Part shown: positions 39,464 through 45,709 of the stretch, one piece after another
Layout of the letters: every line of letters starts with the position of its first letter
How positions within the stretch are numbered: position 1 is the first letter of the stretch
Program-made: the position numbers and the translations under genes
Assembly: GCA_029227655.1 (NCBI GenBank)
Contig: JAQYAI010000061.1
Coordinates: 1 to 45,709 of the forward strand
Reading direction: 5' to 3'
Length of the DNA stretch: 45,709 bases
Origin: a bacterium
GTDB taxonomy: Bacteria > Bacillota > Clostridia > Lachnospirales > Lachnospiraceae
Notes under the pieces: generated by a model
Databases searched by the model: none
What the model saw: the letters and a program-made list of their open reading frames with translations, nothing else
What the model was told of the DNA's origin: nothing

Positions 39464-40691
39464 ATGAAAGGATGCAGAGGGACTGCGAATGTTCTTCTAC
39501 GAAAGGAGTTCTGAATTTATCTGTCACAACTGTTTCGTATAAATTTGCGGCATAACAATCCTTTTTAAGCATCAGCTCGCCGGTTTCTGAAAGAGAATCA
39601 CAGTTGCCTATTTTGGTGATGACAGGAATCCGGCTATGTTCTTTGAACTCTTTTAATACAGGACTGTCAGATCTTCGAAAACCAAGTACACGGGCATAAT
39701 GGCAATATCCGTTCGTTTTACAGGAAGATAAATCGGTCTGCTTTATGTCCAGAACAATATGCATAAGGGCACGGCTGATCCTGCTGAAGGTAAGTTCTTT
39801 TGTTTTCAGTAGCTCGCAGAACTGAGACCATCCCAGGAATTGGTTGCGAAGATTTATGATCCGGTGTGCCAGATCCTCAGAGATATCAGCATAAGTGCAG
39901 AGGCTTTCCTGCGTTTCGGATAAAAGTCTGTATTTCAGAAGCAGAGAAAAATCATCGCATGTGAAAGGTCCTTTTTCTGTACAATAGTCTTGTATTAGTG
40001 TGTAAGCAGAGGAAGGTACCTGTGCGGAAATGTTATTTATGGTATTTTGAGCAAAGCATTTTCGTATCGCAGATGCGGAACTGTATTGTTCGTGCAGATC
40101 TGTTTCGTGATAGCCGGCCCCCTTTCGTTTGATGGTAAAAGGGGTGATATCACTGTGAAGTGCATATAACGCTTTGAGATATTCAATTCCCAGAATATTA
40201 TTTGGCTCTGTTAAAACTTTTGACAGGTTTTCATTCTGTGTGTATGCTGCAAATGCCTGTTGTCTTGCCAGGGGATAGGACATTCCCTGACGGAGATACG
40301 ATTGCAGTTGTTCTTTGTAAGACTCGGGTTCTTCATGAAGAATTTTCGCGATTGTTTTTAGTTCATTCAGATTTCCAGATTCACTTCCAAAGCATAATGC
40401 ATCAATACAGCCAAGCGAATGTAGCAGGTTGACAGCGCCATGGGCAAAATATTCTGCACTTCCAGTGGCAAAACATACCGGAAGCTCCAGGATAACAGAG
40501 GCGCCTTCCAAAAGCGCCATTTTCGCGCGCAGATGCTTTGGAAAAATGGCAGGCTCGCCGCGCTGTACAAAATCGCCGCTCATAACGACGACAGCGGTGT
40601 CGCAATTTGATGTTTTAAGTGCTTCTCTTATATGAAAAGCATGTCCGTTATGGAACGGATTATATTCAGCAATGATTCCAAGAATTTTCAT
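39462..40691 (-). CDS. tmcAL: tRNA(Met) cytidine acetate ligase TmcAL / nucleotidyltransferase
   Basis: MKILGIIAEYNPFHNGHAFHIREA, VVMSGDFVQRGEPAIFPKHLRAKMAL, LELPVCFATGSAEYFAHGAV, EPNNILGIEYL. Confidence 0.93.
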   Translation of the reverse strand: MKILGIIAEYNPFHNGHAFHIREALKTSNCDTAVVVMSGDFVQRGEPAIFPKHLRAKMALLEGASVILELPVCFATGSAEYFAHGAVNLLHSLGCIDALCFGSESGNLNELKTIAKILHEEPESYKEQLQSYLRQGMSYPLARQQAFAAYTQNENLSKVLTEPNNILGIEYLKALYALHSDITPFTIKRKGAGYHETDLHEQYSSASAIRKCFAQNTINNISAQVPSSAYTLIQDYCTEKGPFTCDDFSLLLKYRLLSETQESLCTYADISEDLAHRIINLRNQFLGWSQFCELLKTKELTFSRISRALMHIVLDIKQTDLSSCKTNGYCHYARVLGFRRSDSPVLKEFKEHSRIPVITKIGNCDSLSETGELMLKKDCYAANLYETVVTDKFRTPFVEEHSQSLCILS

Positions 40692-40797
40692 GTTATGAGA
40701 AAGAATCTCCTTGTATATTATTTTTGAAAAGATTATACTATAAAAGAATTAAATTAGCAAAATAATCTATAAGTAAAAACGAAAGGAGAAAACCAAG

Positions 40798-42150
40798 ATG
40801 GAACATGAAAAGATTTTGGGACTCCTGGAGAACAGGCAGTATAAAATTTTAAAAGATGAACTGGAAAATTGTTACCCTGTTGACATTGCAGAACTGATGG
40901 AAGAACTGGATGAAAAGCAGGTCCTTATTATTTTCCGACTTTTAGATAAAGATAATGCAGCGGAAACATTTTCCTATATGAACGGTGATATGCGTGAGAC
41001 GTTGATCAATGCGCTTACGGATTCCGAATTGGAAGAAGTCATGGACGAGATGTATCTGGATGATGTTGTTGATGTGTTGGAAGAACTCCCGGCCAATGTA
41101 GTAGACCGTCTTCTCATGGCTACCGATGAAGAGACCCGCCAGCAGATCAATTCGCTGCTTAAATATCCAGAGAACAGCGCCGGAAGTGTCATGAATGTGG
41201 AATATATCGGGCTTCGCCCGGACATGACAGTAGAAGAAGCGATTCTGAAGATCCGGCAGGTCGGTATTAATAAAGAGACCATCTATACCTGCTATGTTAC
41301 AGATAAGCGAAAGTTAATCGGGGTCGTCGACGTTAAGGATCTTCTGACGAACAGCGATACCCGTACCATGGAAGAGATTATGGACACGAATGTCCTTTAT
41401 GCGCATACTCTGGATGATCAGGAAGATGTGGCACAGATGATTAATAAATACGGTCTTGTTGCCATTCCAATCGTAGACAGAGAAGGTTATCTGGTCGGAA
41501 TTGTAACGGTAGACGACGCTATGGAAGTCTTACAGGATGAGACGACCGAAGATATGAGCATGATGGCCGGTATCAGTCCTACAGAGGACAGTTATTTTGG
41601 AACCAGTGTGTTCCAGCACGCGAAGAGCAGAAGTGTATGGCTGATTTTCCTGATGCTGTCGGCAACATTCAGTGGACTGGTTCTGGATCATTTCTCGCCG
41701 GTCATTCTGGCGATGCCTGTGTTAAATGCATTTGTGCCAATGCTTACAGGTACTGGAGGTAACTGTGGTTCCCAGAGCTCGACACTGGTCATTCGTGGAC
41801 TTACAGTTGGCGAGATAGAGTTTAAAGACATTTTTAAAGTTATTTTTAAAGAAGTAAGAGTTGCACTTATGGTGGGTGTTTTCCTCGCGGTTATCAATGG
41901 AATCCGTGTCGTGATCATGTATCAGGGAAAAGTAGAGAGTCCAATGCTGCTTGCATTTGCACTTGGAATTACTTTGATTTGTACGATTACGCTGGCGAAG
42001 GTCGTTGGATGTACCCTGCCGCTGGCAGCCGAGAAAATAGGACTTGACCCAGCAATCATGGCGGCACCTCTTATCACGACAATTGTGGATACTTGTACAA
42101 CATTTGTATATTTTACGATTGTATGCTGGATATTCCGTTTATCTGCTTAG
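40798..42150 (+). CDS. mgtE: Magnesium transporter MgtE
   Basis: N-terminal MgtE_N, CBS pair, TM domain PVLNAFVPMLTGTGGNCGSQSSTLVIRGL. Confidence 0.96.
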   Translation: MEHEKILGLLENRQYKILKDELENCYPVDIAELMEELDEKQVLIIFRLLDKDNAAETFSYMNGDMRETLINALTDSELEEVMDEMYLDDVVDVLEELPANVVDRLLMATDEETRQQINSLLKYPENSAGSVMNVEYIGLRPDMTVEEAILKIRQVGINKETIYTCYVTDKRKLIGVVDVKDLLTNSDTRTMEEIMDTNVLYAHTLDDQEDVAQMINKYGLVAIPIVDREGYLVGIVTVDDAMEVLQDETTEDMSMMAGISPTEDSYFGTSVFQHAKSRSVWLIFLMLSATFSGLVLDHFSPVILAMPVLNAFVPMLTGTGGNCGSQSSTLVIRGLTVGEIEFKDIFKVIFKEVRVALMVGVFLAVINGIRVVIMYQGKVESPMLLAFALGITLICTITLAKVVGCTLPLAAEKIGLDPAIMAAPLITTIVDTCTTFVYFTIVCWIFRLSA

Positions 42151-42157
42151 AAAATTT

Positions 42158-42309
42158 GTAACAGTTCAGCCATGCGCTTCAAAGAGAAAGAAAACAACTG
42201 AGAGTTTACTCGCAAAAGTTGTTTTCTTTCTTTTGAAGCATATGGCGCTCTGCCGAAGCGAGAAGTAGCTGCATCGCAGCGGATTCGAGCTGCATGGCTG
42301 AACTGTTAC
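42158..42309. repeat. Dispersed palindromic element, full copy 2
   Basis: Same 18-bp TIRs as copy 1; internal stem GAAAGAAAACAAC/GTTGTTTTCTTTC and GCTGC-ATC-GCAGC. Confidence 0.92.
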
Positions 42310-42430
42310 AAAAAATTCGTTAAAAACATAACAACTATTGTGTACCACGTTTTAATGAGATATAATATGAAATATAACGGGCTTATATTGTAAACAAATG
42401 AAGTAAAGCCGCGAAGGGAGAATTAGACCA

Positions 42431-43618
42431 ATGAACGTATTAGTAATTAACTGTGGAAGCTCATCATTGAAATTCCAGCTTATCAACTCTGACACAGAAG
42501 CAGTATTAGCAAAAGGATTATGTGAAAGAATCGGTATTGACGGAAGACTGACATATCAGCCAGAAGGCGGAGAAAAGGAAGTTAACAACCTTGCAATGCC
42601 AACACATACAGAAGCCATTCAGTTCGTAATCGATGCTCTTACTAATGAAAAGACAGGAGTTGTTAAGAGCCTTGATGAAATCGGTGCAGTAGGACATCGT
42701 GTAGTACATGGTGGAGAAAAATTCACATCTTCAGTAGTAGTTACACCAGAAGTAAAAGCAGGAATCGAAGAATGTAACGACCTTGCTCCACTTCACAACC
42801 CAGCGAACCTTATCGGTATCACAACATGTGAAAACTTAATGCCAGGAAAACCACAGGTAGCAGTATTTGATACAGCTTTCCATCAGACAATGCCGGCAAA
42901 AGCATATATGTATGGTCTTCCTCATGAATACTATGACAAATATAAAGTAAGACGCTACGGATTCCACGGAACAAGCCACAGCTTCGTTTCTAAGAGAGTA
43001 GCTGAATTCCTTGGAAAAGACTACAACAATACAAAGACAATCGTATGTCACCTTGGAAACGGATCTTCTATCTCAGCAGTTCTTAATGGACAGTCAGTAG
43101 ATACTTCAATGGGTCTTACACCACTGGAAGGTCTTGTAATGGGAACACGTTCAGGAGATATCGATCCAGCTATCATGGAATTCATCGCTAAGAAAGAAAA
43201 CCTTGATATCGCAGGAATTATGAACGTACTTAACAAGAAATCAGGTGTTGAAGGTATTTCTGGCGTATCAAGCGACTTCCGTGACCTTGCAGATGCAGCA
43301 AAAGAAGGAAACGAACTTGCTGAATTAGCACTTGAAGTATTCGCTTACAGAGTAGCTAAATATGTAGGAAGCTATGTGGCAGCTATGAACGGTGTTGACA
43401 ATATCGTATTTACAGCTGGTATCGGTGAAAATGACGTTGAAACAAGAGCAAGAATCTGCAAATATTTCGGATACCTTGGTGTTGAAATCAATGAAGAAGC
43501 TAATGGAAAACGTGGAAAAGAAATGATCATTTCTACACCAGAATCAAAAGTAACTGTACTTGTTATTCCAACAAACGAAGAACTTGCAATCGCAAGAGAA
43601 ACAGTTGCTTTAATCTAA
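42431..43618 (+). CDS. ackA: Acetate kinase
   Basis: MNVLVINCGSSSLKFQLI, VGHRVVHGGEKF, VFDTAFHQTMP, RRYGFHGTSHSFV, CHLGNGSSI. Confidence 0.98.
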   Translation: MNVLVINCGSSSLKFQLINSDTEAVLAKGLCERIGIDGRLTYQPEGGEKEVNNLAMPTHTEAIQFVIDALTNEKTGVVKSLDEIGAVGHRVVHGGEKFTSSVVVTPEVKAGIEECNDLAPLHNPANLIGITTCENLMPGKPQVAVFDTAFHQTMPAKAYMYGLPHEYYDKYKVRRYGFHGTSHSFVSKRVAEFLGKDYNNTKTIVCHLGNGSSISAVLNGQSVDTSMGLTPLEGLVMGTRSGDIDPAIMEFIAKKENLDIAGIMNVLNKKSGVEGISGVSSDFRDLADAAKEGNELAELALEVFAYRVAKYVGSYVAAMNGVDNIVFTAGIGENDVETRARICKYFGYLGVEINEEANGKRGKEMIISTPESKVTVLVIPTNEELAIARETVALI

Positions 43619-43726
43619 TTAAAATTCAAAAAAGGTCGTGACCTTAACATTTTTACTACAGTCCAGCTTTGTCTGGACTGTAGTGAGTTATGGCGAAAAG
43701 TTTTGTACAAAAGCCGAAGAATTTGG

Positions 43727-43754
43727 TTGACAAAAGAAAAATACGTGTTATAAT
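43727..43754 (+). promoter_or_regulatory. Putative sigmaA promoter for DUF177-rpmF
   Basis: TTGACA, 16 bp, TATAAT. Confidence 0.65.
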
Positions 43755-43782
43755 AGTTTAGGTATGAATAGGAGTAACGATT

Positions 43783-44310
43783 ATGTTAATAAACCTATCT
43801 GAAGTCTTAGCTGAACCACATAAGACGATTGTACAGGATGTAACATCTGAGACGAAATCTGTTCGAATTGGTGGAAAGGAATTTGACATCAATGAGATAA
43901 GTCCGGTACACCTCAAAGTGGAGTACACAGGAGAGAAGAAGATTCGTATTACTGGGAATGTTTCTTTGAAAGTAACGATTCCATGTGACAGATGTCTGGA
44001 AGATGTATTGACAGAGCTCGACTTGGATATCGAGAAGAATGTTAATCTGAATGTTGATTGTGATGCAGATGAAGACGATTCCGATGAAGCGAATTATATT
44101 GACGGATATCATCTTGATGTAGAGCAGTTGCTCTATAATGAGATATTGGTGGGATGGCCGATGAAAGTTCTATGTAGCGAAGACTGTAAAGGTATTTGCA
44201 GCGTATGTGGTCAGAACCTAAACCAGGGATCATGTGACTGCGAAGACACAAGTCTGGACCCTAGAATGTCAGTTATCCGCGATCTTTATAAGAATTTTAA
44301 GGAGGTGTAA
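43783..44310 (+). CDS. DUF177 (YceD) family protein
   Basis: CDRCLEDV, NEILVGWPMKVLCSEDCKGICSVCGQNLNQGSCDCE; directly upstream of rpmF. Confidence 0.93.
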   Translation: MLINLSEVLAEPHKTIVQDVTSETKSVRIGGKEFDINEISPVHLKVEYTGEKKIRITGNVSLKVTIPCDRCLEDVLTELDLDIEKNVNLNVDCDADEDDSDEANYIDGYHLDVEQLLYNEILVGWPMKVLCSEDCKGICSVCGQNLNQGSCDCEDTSLDPRMSVIRDLYKNFKEV

Positions 44311-44313
44311 CCT

Positions 44314-44493
44314 ATGTCAATCTGTCCAAAGAATAAATCTTCTAAAGCAAGAAGAGATAAGAGAAGAGCAAACTGGAAAATGAGCGCTCCAAACTTAGTA
44401 AAATGCAGCAAATGTGGAGCACTTATGATGCCACACAGAGTTTGCAAAGCTTGCGGTTCTTACAATAAGAAAGAAATCATCACAGTTGAATAA
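44314..44493 (+). CDS. rpmF: 50S ribosomal protein L32
   Basis: MSICPKNKSSKARRDKRRANWKMSAPNLVKCSKCGALMMPHRVCKACGSYNKKEIITVE*, 59 aa, below the ORF-track cutoff; RBS AAGGAGGTG. Confidence 0.97.
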   Translation: MSICPKNKSSKARRDKRRANWKMSAPNLVKCSKCGALMMPHRVCKACGSYNKKEIITVE

Positions 44494-44507
44494 TTAAGAT
44501 GTGAGTG

Positions 44508-44538
44508 GGAGAGTTCCGGGAGGAGCTCTCTTTTTTTC
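44508..44538 (+). terminator. Intrinsic terminator after rpmF
   Basis: GGGAGAGTTCC ... GGAGCTCTC + TTTTTTT. Confidence 0.8.
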
Positions 44539-44539
44539 G

Positions 44540-44588
44540 GTAACAGTTCAGCTATGCAGCGAATTCGAGCTGCATGCTGAACTGTTAT
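44540..44588. repeat. Minimal copy of the dispersed palindromic element
   Basis: GTAACAGTTCAGC-T-ATGCAGC-GAATTCGA-GCTGCAT-GCTGAACTGTTAT; termini and apical GCAGC/GCTGC retained, core deleted. Confidence 0.85.
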
Positions 44589-44686
44589 AATTTAGTGTTA
44601 CGAATTATCACATTCAATAAGTAGAAAGTATTGATTTTTATATGGATGTCAAGTAAAATAAAACAGTAATGCTGGGAGGTAACAGT

Positions 44687-45700
44687 ATGAAAGAAACAAC
44701 AAAAATAGTGCTTGACGCAATGGGAGGAGACAATGCACCTGTCGAGATCATCAAAGGCGCAATCGAAGCAGTGAACAAGCGCGAAGATATCGAAATTATC
44801 CTGACGGGAAAAGAAGATATCATTAATCAGGAACTTGCAGGATATACTTATAACAAAGACCAGATCAGTGTTGTGAATACATCAGAGGTGATTGAAACAG
44901 CAGAACCGCCTGTAATGGCGATCAGAAAGAAGAAAGACTCTTCTATTGTTGTCGGCCTCAAAATGGTCAAAAAAGGTGAGGCGGATGCGTTTGTTTCTGC
45001 TGGAAGTTCCGGTGCAGTTCTTGCCGGAGGACAATTGCTTGTCGGTCGCGTGAAAGGTGTGGAGAGACCACCACTTGCACCACTCATTCCAACAGAAAAA
45101 GGATTTTCTCTTTTGATTGACTGTGGGGCGAATGTAGATGCAAGACCTTCCCATTTAGTCCAGTTTGCTAAAATGGGTTCTATTTATATGGAAAATGTAA
45201 TAGGGGTTAAGAATCCGAAAGTAGCGATCGTAAATATCGGAGCAGAAGAGGAAAAGGGAAATGCACTGGTAAAAGAAACATTTCCACTTTTAAAAGAATG
45301 TGAAGATATCAATTTTATCGGAAGCATTGAGGCGAGAGAGATTCCACATGGTCAGGCAGATGTAATTGTCTGTGAAGCCTTTGTAGGAAATGTAATTCTG
45401 AAACTCTATGAAGGGGTTGGAGGCGTTATGGTCAGTATGATCAAGAAGGGGCTTATGACAACTCTTCGCAGTAAGATCGGAGCACTTTTGATCAAACCTG
45501 CATTGAAGGAGACAATGAAGAGCTTTGATGCCAGTGAATATGGCGGAGCGCCATTATTGGGTCTGGAGGGACTTGTGGTAAAAACGCACGGAAGTTCAAA
45601 AGCAAAAGAAGTATGCAATTCCATTTTACAATGTGTAACATTTAAAGAACAGAAGATCAACGATCAGATTAGAGAATGTTTCCAGAAAGATGTACAGTAA
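44687..45700 (+). CDS. plsX: Phosphate acyltransferase PlsX
   Basis: IVLDAMGGDNAPVEIIKGAIEAV, GLKMVKKGEADAFVSAGSSGAVLAG, LLIDCGANVDARP, EAFVGNVILKLYEGVG; RBS GGGAGG before 44687. Confidence 0.97.
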   Translation: MKETTKIVLDAMGGDNAPVEIIKGAIEAVNKREDIEIILTGKEDIINQELAGYTYNKDQISVVNTSEVIETAEPPVMAIRKKKDSSIVVGLKMVKKGEADAFVSAGSSGAVLAGGQLLVGRVKGVERPPLAPLIPTEKGFSLLIDCGANVDARPSHLVQFAKMGSIYMENVIGVKNPKVAIVNIGAEEEKGNALVKETFPLLKECEDINFIGSIEAREIPHGQADVIVCEAFVGNVILKLYEGVGGVMVSMIKKGLMTTLRSKIGALLIKPALKETMKSFDASEYGGAPLLGLEGLVVKTHGSSKAKEVCNSILQCVTFKEQKINDQIRECFQKDVQ

Positions 45701-45709
45701 AATAAAAAA

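Noticed and set aside
40690-40797. Possible Mg-sensing (M-box) riboswitch upstream of mgtE
   Set aside because: The intergenic space is only about 107 bp, shared with a divergent gene, and shows no conserved M-box features.
43656-43683. Hairpin CTACAGTCCAG-CTTTGT-CTGGACTGTAG after ackA, considered as a mobile palindrome
   Set aside because: Single copy in the window and located where a terminator or mRNA end is expected; it does not match the dispersed element.

Overview
Chromosomal window from a low-GC Clostridia, most likely a Lachnospiraceae-type gut Firmicute (judged from protein content, not tested). Core blocks, in order: recX 3' end; rny; NUDIX; SpoIIM-like; Rrf2/IscR-nifS-nifU-mnmA; PHP phosphatase; gap-pgk-tpiA ... 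gpmI; an aminotransferase; a 1416-aa activase of the 2-hydroxyacyl-CoA dehydratase type; rhomboid-like; pyk; lysA-like; tRNA-Leu(CAA); capA; polA-coaE-walJ; degV; tmcAL; mgtE; ackA; DUF177-rpmF-plsX. Two accessory zones hold most of the interest. Zone A (about 10.5-15.5 kb) separates tpiA from gpmI. It contains a degenerate ~50-bp tandem array, a perfect hairpin, a divergent XRE locus, a frameshifted InlB-repeat surface protein, an orphan ABC substrate-binding lipoprotein, an Rpn nuclease remnant and two copies of a promoter+terminator leader. Zone B (about 17.1-23.1 kb) looks like a partly decayed membrane/lipid-associated locus: HdeD-like, radical SAM/SPASM, metK with an internal deletion, an MBL-fold protein that has lost its metal ligands, a membrane protein with an apparent internal deletion, TetR, a patatin C-terminal fragment and a VTT-domain protein. 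A third signal is a dispersed ~151-bp palindromic element (two full copies, one minimal copy, one remnant). Its nested stems show compensatory substitutions between copies, which indicates selection on, or a mechanism that maintains, the secondary structure.
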